Shown: piece by piece, positions 9,875 through 18,596 of the stretch
Position numbering within the stretch: the first letter of the stretch is position 1
How the letters are laid out: every line of letters starts with the position of its first letter
NCBI GenBank assembly: GCA_021734395.1
Contig: JAIPJB010000002.1
Location: 124,001-188,000 of the forward strand
From: Candidatus Altimarinota bacterium
GTDB taxonomy: Bacteria; Patescibacteriota; Gracilibacteria; UBA4473
Length of the DNA: 64,000 bases
Direction: 5' to 3'
Made by a program: the position numbers and the translations under genes
Notes under the pieces: model-generated
Told to the model about the DNA's origin: nothing
The model's input: only the letters and a program-made list of their open reading frames with translations
The model's database searches: none

Positions 9875-12247
9875 TCAATCCTTCTGTTCTTGAATGTATG
9901 CTTCAATTTTTTCTTGGAATAATTGCGCAGCCCCTTCTACATCAAATAATTGGTTTCCAAAATGAAGCATATTTTCTGAAAAGGAAACCGCTACTTTCGT
10001 AATAGCTTTTTGAGGGCGATCATACTCAAAAGTAAGTCGATATCGATTATTCAGGGTTGCTTTACTGATAGATAGATGCTCCATCTCTGCATCCAGAATC
10101 TGAATATCGGGAAGCGAAACCTGAAACCCCTCCAAAGATAAAATTTCCTGAACTAACTTTCGTTCAAGAATGGCTCGTGGAGTCGTTTGAGAAATGAAGG
10201 GAGTATTTGATTCCTCCTCGACAAAAGAAGACGCTTCTTTTGTTTCGATCTGGCTCAAAAATCCATTCACAAAACGAGTATGAAGTTGTTCTTTCTGATA
10301 CGATCCCACCTGCAATTCTGGAAATAACTGTGTGCCATAGTGAAATACACCAGAAACTTCTTTCCCATTCCAACGACCAGAAGAAAATTCTGTTTTCTTC
10401 TGCTCAGGATTCGTAGAAAATTTCATATTTGAAGTAGAAATGCTTTTTTCCTCCAGAAAATCTTTGAGTGATTTCGCATTGAGAATATTCCCCGTAGCTG
10501 ACCCATAAAAAGGATCTGAAGGATCCTGGGAATCTTTTTCTGGGGGTTTTTGATCTCGAACAGCCTGTATGCGCTGTTCCAATTCATTCTGAAATACTTT
10601 TGCGTCTTTAATGGCATCCAATTCTTCTTTCGTCATACCCGCATTTCCTATAAGTGTAATAAATTCAATCAATTCATTTTCTTCCTCTGTAAAAATCTCA
10701 CGTCCCAGTTGTACGACAACATTCGGAATATTAACCTGTTCATACGATTTAAGGAGGATGCGAGAAATATTAATTTTTGATTTATCCTCGAGAAAATAAC
10801 TGAGGAAATACAATACATCCTGACCAGATTCAAGTCGAATTTCACTCTGAAATTCTGGATCTTCATGGAGTGCTAATTCTTTTTCTATCAGAAACCGATG
10901 GAGATCGAAAAGCTCCTCTGTTTGAAAAAAAGGTTCGCGTTTTAGAATTTCTACCAGCAATCGTCGCATTTTCGTGATTTCAAATCGATGCTCTGGTTCG
11001 ATTTCTTTTTCACTCAAAAGATCATGAAATATTTGAAATTCTTCCGCTGCTCGACGATAAGATTTGTTGGCAAACAATCGTTCAATATTTGAAAAACTTC
11101 GTTCTATCTTTCGGAAAGGTTTTTGAAACCAATGCCGCATCCAAAAATCAACAAATATCTCTTCTGCATCTCCAGGGAAAACCCCTCTCAAAAAAGCTAT
11201 ATGAGCACTCAAGAAATTATTCCATTCATTCGAAAGGCTTTCATTTCTCTGAAGAATCTGCTCCCATTTGTTTTTTTCGAGGGAAAGAGCGAATTCTTGC
11301 AGACTGCGTTCTGCTAGGAGTGTTTTTCTCTCCTTCACTAAAAAATGAGATCTCACAAAAGGCGTAAGGAGTTCTTGAAAAGATCGTTGATCTTTGACTT
11401 TTTGGGGCATTCCTATCGTCCATTTGTTCTGAATATTCCGCAAAAAAGAAAGAATATGGCTTCCCCATGTGTCTTTATATAAAATTCCCCAACTTTCAGG
11501 TGCAACTTGAGCAAAAGAATATACCCTGTTTTCCCAGAGACGAACCCTCTGAAGACCCCATGTTATTTTTTGTTCGATAGATTTTTCATTTGTTTCTTTT
11601 TCTTCAAAAAGAGAAATATCAAAAGGGCGCATGCGAAATTCTTTTTTGAGCTTTGAGTGATAGAGTGATGCTGTTTTTATACTGACAAGACTTTCTCTGA
11701 CCTCTATCATCATCCCCGATGGAATCACAAAAGGATGAATGGCTCCCTCAAAGTAGACTTCTACTGAATGTCCAAAAGCATAAATCTGTGATCGCCCTTG
11801 CTCAGAATCTCTTTTGAGGAAAATATTCGCCCCTGGAGCATTGATCAAAAGTGGGCCGACTTTCATTTGACCCACCAGAAGCTGTCGATGACGCCAAGAG
11901 AAGGGATCCGAATTATTACTGAGTGCTTCAGCTTTTTGGAAATCTTCTTGATTGATCATATAAAAACTCGCAAATAATTCTCCCGAAATGATCTCCCTGT
12001 TTCCGTCGGAAAAATCCAGATTCGTTCCTGGATAAAGGATCATAAGCTCCGCATCAGGAGTAAAAACTTCTCGGGTTTTTTCCTCTTTCTCAGAAACTTG
12101 TATTTTTTTATCGAGCGCTTGTGCCACAGAAAAAGGATTCTGAACACGAGATTCTATTCGAAATTGTGCATTTTCGGAGATCATCATGGCCGCAAAAATC
12201 ATGAATGCCATGCCAAACGCCAGAAGATATTGTTCGATTTGTTTCAT
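9875..12247 (-). CDS. Large membrane-anchored protein with FecR-like region
   Basis: 790 residues from the ATG at 12247. One N-terminal membrane helix, LLAFGMAFMIFAAMMI, then a long soluble, presumably external part. Residues about 60-190 resemble a FecR beta domain (TPDAELMILYPGTNLDF, VGPLLINAPGANIFLK, HPFVIPSGMMIEV). The rest is helical, charged and unrecognised. The frame is open to 12268, but the strong promoter at 12272-12300 puts transcription start near 12265, so the internal methionine is chosen. First gene of a four-gene operon with the LysM/M23 peptidase, comEC and the GT4 enzyme. Function unknown; the context suggests wall or surface work. Confidence 0.75.
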   Translation of the reverse strand: MKQIEQYLLAFGMAFMIFAAMMISENAQFRIESRVQNPFSVAQALDKKIQVSEKEEKTREVFTPDAELMILYPGTNLDFSDGNREIISGELFASFYMINQEDFQKAEALSNNSDPFSWRHRQLLVGQMKVGPLLINAPGANIFLKRDSEQGRSQIYAFGHSVEVYFEGAIHPFVIPSGMMIEVRESLVSIKTASLYHSKLKKEFRMRPFDISLFEEKETNEKSIEQKITWGLQRVRLWENRVYSFAQVAPESWGILYKDTWGSHILSFLRNIQNKWTIGMPQKVKDQRSFQELLTPFVRSHFLVKERKTLLAERSLQEFALSLEKNKWEQILQRNESLSNEWNNFLSAHIAFLRGVFPGDAEEIFVDFWMRHWFQKPFRKIERSFSNIERLFANKSYRRAAEEFQIFHDLLSEKEIEPEHRFEITKMRRLLVEILKREPFFQTEELFDLHRFLIEKELALHEDPEFQSEIRLESGQDVLYFLSYFLEDKSKINISRILLKSYEQVNIPNVVVQLGREIFTEEENELIEFITLIGNAGMTKEELDAIKDAKVFQNELEQRIQAVRDQKPPEKDSQDPSDPFYGSATGNILNAKSLKDFLEEKSISTSNMKFSTNPEQKKTEFSSGRWNGKEVSGVFHYGTQLFPELQVGSYQKEQLHTRFVNGFLSQIETKEASSFVEEESNTPFISQTTPRAILERKLVQEILSLEGFQVSLPDIQILDAEMEHLSISKATLNNRYRLTFEYDRPQKAITKVAVSFSENMLHFGNQLFDVEGAAQLFQEKIEAYIQEQKD

Positions 12248-12271
12248 AAGAGACAGGGATTTATTCAATAT

Positions 12272-12300
12272 ATTATACCACTTTTTTGCCTTTATTCCAA
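12272..12300 (-). promoter_or_regulatory. Promoter of the FecR/M23/comEC/GT4 operon
   Basis: On the minus strand TTGGAA (12295-12300), a 17-base spacer and TATAAT (12272-12277), with the extended element TGG directly before the -10. It is the same TGGTATAAT string as at 5735, 47404 and 61591. Confidence 0.8.
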
Positions 12301-12372
12301 GTCTTTTCCGGCTTTTTTGCCAAAAGTAAAAAAATATTTTGCTTTTTTATAAAAATAGGCACAATACTCACG

Positions 12373-14172
12373 ATGAAAGGCGTTATTTTAGCGGGGGGAA
12401 CGGGATCTCGACTATTCCCTAGCACAAAGGTGACCAATAAACATTTATTGCCGATATTTAATCGGCCTATGATTTACTATCCGATCGAAACACTCAAACG
12501 ATCAGGAATTCGAGATATTCTCATTGTTACAGGAGCCGAACACGCGGGTGATTTTATGGCCCTTTTAGGATCGGGATCAGATTTTGGCGTCAATTTTACC
12601 TATCGCATCCAGGATGGCTCCGGTGGCATTGCTCAGGCTTTAGGGTTAGCAGAAGATTTTTCTGCGGGAGAATCCATCGGTGTGATTCTGTCGGATAATA
12701 TTTTTGAGGAAGATTTCTCTGAAGATGTCTATTATTTTGACCACGGCGCGCAAATTTTTGTCAAAGAAGTCGAGGATGCTGCACGATTCGGCGTAGTAGA
12801 AATAGACGAAGACGGAACCGTGAAATCTATTGAAGAAAAACCGGCCATGCCGAAATCAAATCTGGCTCAAACAGGATTTTATCTCTATGACAACCAAGTC
12901 TTTAATTTTATTCGGACATTGGAGCCTTCCAAACGAGGAGAGCTGGAAATCACCGATGTAAATAAAATTTACCTCGAAAAAAAACTACTTCGGGCCGCAG
13001 AAGTAAACGGCATGTGGATTGATGCCGGAACACACGAATCACTTTTAGAAGCGAGTATCTTGGCACAAGAAGCTTTTGATCCAGATCGATTACGCGCTCG
13101 CAGACCCGATCTAGCAAAAGCAAAGTTTACGCGTCATGTCCCCAAAGTAACAGTAGGCGTGATCACTCATAATTCTGAAAAATATATTGAGCCATGTTTG
13201 AATTCTTTGCTCGCTCAGGACTATGATAATCTAGAAATTATTGTACTGGATAGCGCTTCAAGCGATCACAGTATTGATATCCTGGAAGAAAAATTCCCTG
13301 ACATCAAACTCATCGAATCTCAAGAAAATATCGGATTTGCTCGAAGTCACAACGAAATTCTCCGTCAGACACAAGGAGATTTCTATGCCTGTGTCAATGT
13401 CGACATGATTTTTGAGCCTAATTTTATCTCGCAACTCGTAAAATCTATTGATCAAAAGCCTATCTTTGGATCTTCAGGGGGGAAAGTAAAACGATGGGAT
13501 TTTGAAGCTTTTGAAAAAAGCCTCAAAGGCGCTCGTGAAATGGGAAAAACAAATTTTATTGATTCTGCGGGACTTCGGATTTTGCGTTCACATCGATTTG
13601 AAGATATCGGCCAAGGAGAAGTCGATTATGGACAATACGATCACCCAAGACAAATATTTGGGGCTTCGGGAGCTGCTGTTTTGTATCGAAGAAAGGCGCT
13701 TGAAGATGTTGCTTTTCAGAATGAAGACCACGAAAAAGAATATTTCGATGAGTCGATGTTTATGTACAAAGAAGATGTCGACCTAGCCTATCGTCTCCAG
13801 TGGGCCGGATGGAAAGCGCATTATACTCCGTACGCAACCTGTTATCATGATCGAAGTGCCACAGCTTTTGGGCGTAGTACGCTCAGTATTCTCAAAAATA
13901 GAGCCAAGAAACCGAAGCTCATCAATCGATTGTCGTATCTGAATCATCATATTTTGTTAGAGAAAAATTTCTCGGATGAATACTCTGGAAAAATTCGGAG
14001 TGCCACCTTTTGGTATAACTTCAAAGTTTTTCTCTACATTTTGATTTTTGAAACAGAACTTCTGAGTGAGTGGTGGAAATACTTTAAAATGCGCAGTCAG
14101 ATCAAAGCACGAAAACGCGCCATGCCACGTCGCGTGAGCAAAGCAGAGATCGAGAAATTGATGGAAAGCTGA
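12373..14172 (+). CDS. RmlA-like sugar nucleotidyltransferase fused to a GT2 (rhamnosyltransferase-like) domain
   Basis: 599 residues from ATG 12373. Residues 1 to about 240 form a sugar-1-phosphate nucleotidyltransferase: GGTGSRLFPSTK at 8-19, the SDNIF loop at 107-111, EKP at 155-157, TGFYLYD at 167-173 and GMWIDAGT at 213-220, as in dTDP-glucose synthase RmlA. Residues about 257-520 are a GT-A glycosyltransferase beginning VTVGVITHNSEKYI, with a NVDM metal motif near 342-345 and ASGAAVLYRR at 431-440; this style is typical of rhamnosyltransferases. The C-terminus has a hydrophobic stretch and a basic tail. Joining donor synthesis to transfer in one chain is unusual. No rmlB, rmlC or rmlD is seen in the window. 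Confidence 0.88.
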   Translation: MKGVILAGGTGSRLFPSTKVTNKHLLPIFNRPMIYYPIETLKRSGIRDILIVTGAEHAGDFMALLGSGSDFGVNFTYRIQDGSGGIAQALGLAEDFSAGESIGVILSDNIFEEDFSEDVYYFDHGAQIFVKEVEDAARFGVVEIDEDGTVKSIEEKPAMPKSNLAQTGFYLYDNQVFNFIRTLEPSKRGELEITDVNKIYLEKKLLRAAEVNGMWIDAGTHESLLEASILAQEAFDPDRLRARRPDLAKAKFTRHVPKVTVGVITHNSEKYIEPCLNSLLAQDYDNLEIIVLDSASSDHSIDILEEKFPDIKLIESQENIGFARSHNEILRQTQGDFYACVNVDMIFEPNFISQLVKSIDQKPIFGSSGGKVKRWDFEAFEKSLKGAREMGKTNFIDSAGLRILRSHRFEDIGQGEVDYGQYDHPRQIFGASGAAVLYRRKALEDVAFQNEDHEKEYFDESMFMYKEDVDLAYRLQWAGWKAHYTPYATCYHDRSATAFGRSTLSILKNRAKKPKLINRLSYLNHHILLEKNFSDEYSGKIRSATFWYNFKVFLYILIFETELLSEWWKYFKMRSQIKARKRAMPRRVSKAEIEKLMES

Positions 14173-14174
14173 GG

Positions 14175-14213
14175 AAGTATAGGGAAGTATTAAGTATTGA
14201 GTATTTAGTATTC
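14175..14213. repeat. Short tandem AGTATT array after a stop codon
   Basis: Immediately after the stop of the nucleotidyltransferase fusion the unit AAGTATT or GAGTATT recurs about five times with a 7-8 base period. It belongs to the same kind of AT-rich array found just after three minus-strand stop codons in this window. Confidence 0.6.
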
Positions 14214-14312
14214 AGAATATTTTTTGTTGCTACATAATAAATCTGGAGAAGAGGCCTCTTGGAAAAATACTATTTGGCAGAGGTAAATTGATGAAAAAAA
14301 TTATATTTTGTA

Positions 14313-14394
14313 TTGTCATGCTGAACTTGTTTCAGCATCTGCCTTCTTTTTCATTGGACTTCTCCGAGATCCTGAAATAAATTCAGGATGACAA
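14313..14394. repeat. 82-bp inverted-repeat element, copy 1
   Basis: Two 28-base arms (14313-14340 and 14367-14394) are inverted copies of each other with a few differences; the left begins TTGTCATGCTGAAC, the right ends TTCAGGATGACAA. Each arm is itself a small hairpin. A second copy of nearly the same length is at 18901-18983. The layout resembles a MITE or paired REP element. The rest of 14173-14402 holds only the short array and AT-rich sequence. Confidence 0.85.
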
Positions 14395-14402
14395 AAAAGA
14401 GC

Positions 14403-16052
14403 ATGAAAAAAGTTTGTGCGTTTTCAGGACAGGAATTCGAGATCACTGAAGCAGATCTGAAGTTTTATGAAAAATTAAATGTTCCGCCGCCCACTTTGTG
14501 TCCGGATGAGCGGATGCGACGGAGATTAGCGTTTCGAAATGAAAGAAATTTGTACAAGAGAGAGTGCGCTCTCTGTGAAAAGTCTGTTATTTCTATTTAT
14601 TCCCCAGAAAAATCTTTTTCTCTTTTATGTCCTGACTGCTGGTGGAGTGATAAATGGGATCCTTTTGAATACGGACGTGATTTTGATTTCAATTGTCCCT
14701 TTTTCGAGCAGTTTTCTGAGCTTTCGGAGGCCATTCCTCATATGGCTGTCAACGTCGTGGGAAATGAAAACTGTGAATACGTGAGCCAAACTGGATATTC
14801 GAAAAATTGTTATTTAGTTTTTAATACAGATTTTTCCGAAGACTGTCTGTATACAACAACAGTTTTGTATTCAAAAGACTGCGTCGATAGTCTCAATCTC
14901 GATCACTGCGAATTATGTTTCGAATGCATCGACAGCTCTCACTGCTATAATTCCCAATTCCTGCAAAATTGTCAGAATTGTTCGGATTCTCTTTTTCTCA
15001 AAAATTGCATTGGCTGTCACCATTGCTTCGGTTCGGTAAATCTGAGAAATAAGGAATATTATTTTTTCAATACGTCCCTTTCTCGACCTGAATGGGAAGA
15101 AAAAATAAAAAATATAAATCTAAATTCTCTTTCAGAGCAACAACAATGGAAACAAAAATTCGAAGAACAAAAATTAGAATTTCCTCATAAATTTGCCGAA
15201 ATAAAAAACTGTGAAAATGTAACCGGAGATTATCTCCGCAATTGTAAAAATACATATCATTGTTTTGATTGCTTTGGAAATGAAGACGTAAAACATTGCG
15301 CAACATTTTTTGATTCTAAAGATTGTCAGGATTATTGCGTTGGAGGATATAATGCTTCTTGGTGCTATGAAATGGCTTCTGGAGGATATAACGTTTTTCG
15401 CTGCGTCTTTTCTTCTCATGTTTGGACAAATGACCAAGATATTTTTTATTCCCTGCAAGGAATTACGAGTTCCAAAGATCTTTTTGGATGTGTTTCCCTT
15501 CGAAATGCACAGTACTGCATTCTCAATAAACAATATTCGAAAGAAGAATATTTCCGCCTCCGTGAAAAAATTGTCGAGCATATGAAAAAAACCGGAGAAT
15601 GGGGTGAATTTTTTCCGATTACACTTTCTCCTTTTGCGTATAACGAAACCGTTGCGCAGGAATACTTCCCTCTCACCAAAAAAGAAGCCCTGTCTCGTGG
15701 GTATCAATGGCGTGACCCCGATGGGAAACAATATCAAGCACAAACATATACCATTCCGGAAAATATTGAACAGGTGTTAGATTCGGTATGTGAACAGTTA
15801 CTCGCTTGTCGTGAATGTGGAAAAAATTACAAAATCCAAAAGGCAGAGCTGAAGTTTTACCGGAAAATGAACATTCCTATTCCTCAAGAATGTCCTGATT
15901 GCCGGCATCATAACCGCATGAAACTCCGTAATCCACGAAAACTCTGGCAGAGAGAATGTGATCAGTGCGGAACGGAAATACAAACAACGTTCGCGCCCGA
16001 TCGACCAGAAGAGGTCTCTTGCGAAAAATGCTATTTAAATTCTATAAATTAA
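14403..16052 (+). CDS. Cysteine-rich zinc-ribbon protein of a family common in CPR genomes
   Basis: 549 residues. An N-terminal block (VCAFSGQEFEITEADLKFYE, then CPDERMRRRLAFRNERNLYKRECALCEK) is mirrored by a C-terminal block (CRECGKNYKIQKAELKFYRK, CPDCRHHNRMKLRNPRKLWQRECDQC), so treble-clef-like zinc ribbons flank the protein. Between them run about ten degenerate units of roughly 18-20 residues with paired cysteines (CEYVSQTGYSKNCYLVF, CLYTTTVLYSKDC), which look like a cysteine-studded solenoid. I know of similar uncharacterised proteins from Patescibacteria; no function is established. An in-frame ATG at 14388 lies inside the inverted-repeat element, so ATG 14403 is preferred. Confidence 0.85.
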   Translation: MKKVCAFSGQEFEITEADLKFYEKLNVPPPTLCPDERMRRRLAFRNERNLYKRECALCEKSVISIYSPEKSFSLLCPDCWWSDKWDPFEYGRDFDFNCPFFEQFSELSEAIPHMAVNVVGNENCEYVSQTGYSKNCYLVFNTDFSEDCLYTTTVLYSKDCVDSLNLDHCELCFECIDSSHCYNSQFLQNCQNCSDSLFLKNCIGCHHCFGSVNLRNKEYYFFNTSLSRPEWEEKIKNINLNSLSEQQQWKQKFEEQKLEFPHKFAEIKNCENVTGDYLRNCKNTYHCFDCFGNEDVKHCATFFDSKDCQDYCVGGYNASWCYEMASGGYNVFRCVFSSHVWTNDQDIFYSLQGITSSKDLFGCVSLRNAQYCILNKQYSKEEYFRLREKIVEHMKKTGEWGEFFPITLSPFAYNETVAQEYFPLTKKEALSRGYQWRDPDGKQYQAQTYTIPENIEQVLDSVCEQLLACRECGKNYKIQKAELKFYRKMNIPIPQECPDCRHHNRMKLRNPRKLWQRECDQCGTEIQTTFAPDRPEEVSCEKCYLNSIN

Positions 16053-16061
16053 AATTGTTAA

Positions 16062-16081
16062 GGAACAACGATCGTTGTTCC
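16062..16081. repeat. Perfect 20-bp palindrome between convergent genes
   Basis: GGAACAACGATCGTTGTTCC reads identically on both strands with no loop. It fills the 29-base gap between the convergent stops at 16052 and 16082. There is no T tract on either side, so it is not a classic terminator; it may mark transcript ends or bind a protein dimer. Confidence 0.8.
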
Positions 16082-16873
16082 CTAGAGAACATAATGTTTA
16101 TGGAATAGTTCTCGCAGTTTTTTCGCAGTGTTGAGTGATTGAGCACGCCATGTTCCCCATTGAGAAACAGGGATGATTTCTTTCGTGGTATTGGTAAGAA
16201 ATATCTCATCGGCTTCGTGCAATTCTTCTCGATGAATATCGCGAAGCTCAAAAGGTATTTTTTCTGATTTCATCAATGACAAAGTTTTTTCTCGGGTTAC
16301 TCCCAGGAGAATTTTTTCTTCAGGAGTGACAATCGTTTTTCCAAAGAGAGCAAAAACATTGGAAATATTTCCTTCACGCAAGAAACCATCTGTGTCAAAA
16401 AGAAGCGTTTCAAAAAACTCATGCCCCTCCTGCAAAGCTCGGAATTTCTCATACGCAGGGCTGGAATATTTAGCTCGGGCGAAAGGGCGATCGAAAGTTG
16501 CATCGCATACCTCCACCCCCTTTTTATATGTTGATGCCGGCAAAGGGATAATCTTTCCCGAACGGATCCAAAAGTATTCCTTCTTGAGAAGCACCTTGAG
16601 TCGCAATTCTGATTTTGCAATATTATTGCATTTTGCGCACTCTTGGAGTGCTTCAGTAATAATTTTTTTGGAAGCAGGAAGCGAAATATCCAGCAATTGT
16701 GCCGATTGCCAGAGCCTATCCAGATGCTCCTGCAGAGCAAATATTTTTCCATTATACGTTCTCAAAGTTTCAAAAACAGAACGAGCAAAAAGTTGTTCGT
16801 CTTTTTTATAATCTATTCCTGCTTTTTTTGCAGAAGAAAATGCTTTCCCATTCAGAAAAAATTCCATCCGCAA
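16082..16873 (-). CDS. Class IV PLP aminotransferase (branched-chain aminotransferase / aminodeoxychorismate lyase type)
   Basis: 263 residues (an alternative start two codons in, at 16867). PLP-dependent fold-type IV enzyme. The lysine in RPFARAKYSSPAYEK fits the Schiff-base position, the conserved E-G-N-x-S-N-x-F block is present as REGNISNVFALF, and TNTTKEIIPV matches the usual C-terminal loop. Members include IlvE, D-amino-acid transaminase and PabC, and sequence alone does not separate them here. No branched-chain or folate genes are nearby. It is convergent with the zinc-ribbon gene and separated from rplY by 48 bases on the same strand. Confidence 0.88.
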   Translation of the reverse strand: MRMEFFLNGKAFSSAKKAGIDYKKDEQLFARSVFETLRTYNGKIFALQEHLDRLWQSAQLLDISLPASKKIITEALQECAKCNNIAKSELRLKVLLKKEYFWIRSGKIIPLPASTYKKGVEVCDATFDRPFARAKYSSPAYEKFRALQEGHEFFETLLFDTDGFLREGNISNVFALFGKTIVTPEEKILLGVTREKTLSLMKSEKIPFELRDIHREELHEADEIFLTNTTKEIIPVSQWGTWRAQSLNTAKKLRELFHKHYVL

Positions 16874-16921
16874 AAAGTATAGCAGACTTTAGGATATTTT
16901 CTTGTGATGAGAAACAAAAAA

Positions 16922-17632
16922 CTATTCTTCTTTTTTCCCTTCTCCTTCTTCGGATTCTTCCTTTTTCTCTTCTCCTTCTCCTTCTTCTTTTGCTTCTCCT
17001 TCTTCGGCGGTTTCCCCTTCTACTGGTACTTCTTCCGCCTCAGGAGCTTCTTCTTCGATCTTTTCTTCCTTTGGCATAATGACCGAGCAAAGAACGGATT
17101 CTGGTTCCAAGCTCAGGATCTCATATTTCTCAGTGTCCAGATTCAAATCTGCCAATGTAAGATTATCATTGATTTCTTTTAGGGGAGTAATATCCACTTC
17201 AATTTCATGTGGAATCTCAGTCGGCAAACATCGAATTTCTACTTCATCGTGTTCAGAAATAAAGAGTCCGTCTTGATCTTTGACCGCTGGAGCTTCTCCC
17301 ACAAACTTAAATGGAATCGTCACATTTGTTTTTTCCTTCAGGTTTACCGCATAAAAATCCACATGATAAATCGAATCTCGTACAGGATGCCGATCCAATA
17401 TATGAATAATCACCTTCATTTTTTCTCCGTCCACATCTAAATCTACCAGAGAAGAGTGTCCGGCTTCGCGGTATACTTTGAGCAATTCGGATCCATCCAA
17501 TGAGATAGCTACCGGATCAACGCCTTTCCCATATACAACAGCTGGAACTCGTTTTTGTTTCCGTTCTTCACGGGCAGAATGTTTTTCTGTTCCCCGTTTA
17601 TGAGCTGATAAAGAATAGGTTTTCTTATTCAT
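16922..17632 (-). CDS. rplY: Ribosomal protein bL25, CTC form with acidic tail
   Basis: 236 residues. An N-terminal 5S rRNA-binding bL25 domain (about 1-95, with the RVPAVVYGKGVDPVAISLDG block) and a TL5/CTC beta domain (about 100-190). The last 45 or so residues are almost pure glutamate/lysine with some glycine, a low-complexity acidic tail encoded by a CTT/CTC-rich stretch at about 16925-17060. It has its own promoter of the translation class (17649-17676) and is probably the first gene of its transcript. Confidence 0.96.
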   Translation of the reverse strand: MNKKTYSLSAHKRGTEKHSAREERKQKRVPAVVYGKGVDPVAISLDGSELLKVYREAGHSSLVDLDVDGEKMKVIIHILDRHPVRDSIYHVDFYAVNLKEKTNVTIPFKFVGEAPAVKDQDGLFISEHDEVEIRCLPTEIPHEIEVDITPLKEINDNLTLADLNLDTEKYEILSLEPESVLCSVIMPKEEKIEEEAPEAEEVPVEGETAEEGEAKEEGEGEEKKEESEEGEGKKEE

Positions 17633-17648
17633 CGTTTTTTGCCGCGCG

Positions 17649-17676
17649 ATTGTAAGAAGAAAGAAAAAGTTGTCAA
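17649..17676 (-). promoter_or_regulatory. Promoter of rplY, TTGACA-16-TACAAT class
   Basis: On the minus strand TTGACA (17671-17676), a 16-base spacer and TACAAT (17649-17654). The same spacing and -10 are found upstream of infA and three of the four tRNA genes, with the fourth differing only in the -10. Confidence 0.85.
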
Positions 17677-17714
17677 ATCAAATGAAAACACAAAAGATTG
17701 TTCTTGGTTTCCTA

Positions 17715-18596
17715 TTATTGAGTTATCAGTCGCCAAATATCATTCCAAGTAATGATCACCAACAAAGCCATTAGAAGAATATATCCGGCCACATGAATAG
17801 CATTTTCCCATTTTTCCGGTGGTCGCCGAAAAGTCACTAATTCAATAATCTGGAAGAGAAATCTTCCTCCATCCAAAGCCGGAATGGGAAGCAAATTAAT
17901 AACCGCCAAAGACAAAGAGAGAAGAGCGGTCAGCTTCATCAGTGCGAAAAACCCAGCGGGAACAATTTTATGAGTAATTTCTGCAATCCCTACTGGACCT
18001 GCGACTCCTTCTGGAAACTTCTGATCACGAATGATAGTAACCGGAATCTCCGCTACTTTGCGAACCACCGCTTTGGAAATTCGCCAGGATTCGGTGACAG
18101 CAAATCCGAGAGACTGGGGAAAGGGTTTTTTTATTTTTTGAATATCCAAAACCTCTCTGATTCCCTCTTCATTTGGTTCACTGAGAACCAAAACCCCTTC
18201 TGCTTGTGCTCGCTGAACATCCTGTTCGTCGATAAGAATTGGGTTCGTCCCCACAGTAAAAAGAATCGTCAGAAAAACAATTGTCATAAGAAAATTCATC
18301 ACAACCCCCGCCAAAGTGATAACCATTCTCTTCCAGAGCTTTGCACGAGCAAAACTTCTCGGATCAGAAGATTCTTCTTCCTCTCCCAACATTTTAACGT
18401 ATCCACCAAAAGGAACCGCGTTGAGTGAATATTCTACTTCGCCTTTTTTCGTGCTCCAGAGTCGCTTTCCCATCCCAAGCGCAAATTCTTCAACTTTGAC
18501 GCCTGATCGACGTGCAGCAAAAAAATGCCCCCATTCGTGCACCAAAATGAGAAGCGAAAAAATAATCAGAAACGCAAGTATTGAAAGTAAAATCAT
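17715..18596 (-). CDS. Site-2 intramembrane metalloprotease (RseP/RIP family), no PDZ domain
   Basis: 293 residues, multi-pass membrane protein. Zinc motif HEWGH at 20-24 in the first helix and the second-half motif NLLPIPALDGGRFLF. An FxxGMGKRLWS block follows the active site. The segment between (about 115-200) is short and does not look like a PDZ domain, unlike Escherichia coli RseP. The family cuts anti-sigma factors and remnant signal peptides in the membrane; the substrate is unknown. Its ATG overlaps the yidD stop by 4 bases, so the two are translationally coupled. Confidence 0.95.
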   Translation of the reverse strand: MILLSILAFLIIFSLLILVHEWGHFFAARRSGVKVEEFALGMGKRLWSTKKGEVEYSLNAVPFGGYVKMLGEEEESSDPRSFARAKLWKRMVITLAGVVMNFLMTIVFLTILFTVGTNPILIDEQDVQRAQAEGVLVLSEPNEEGIREVLDIQKIKKPFPQSLGFAVTESWRISKAVVRKVAEIPVTIIRDQKFPEGVAGPVGIAEITHKIVPAGFFALMKLTALLSLSLAVINLLPIPALDGGRFLFQIIELVTFRRPPEKWENAIHVAGYILLMALLVIITWNDIWRLITQ

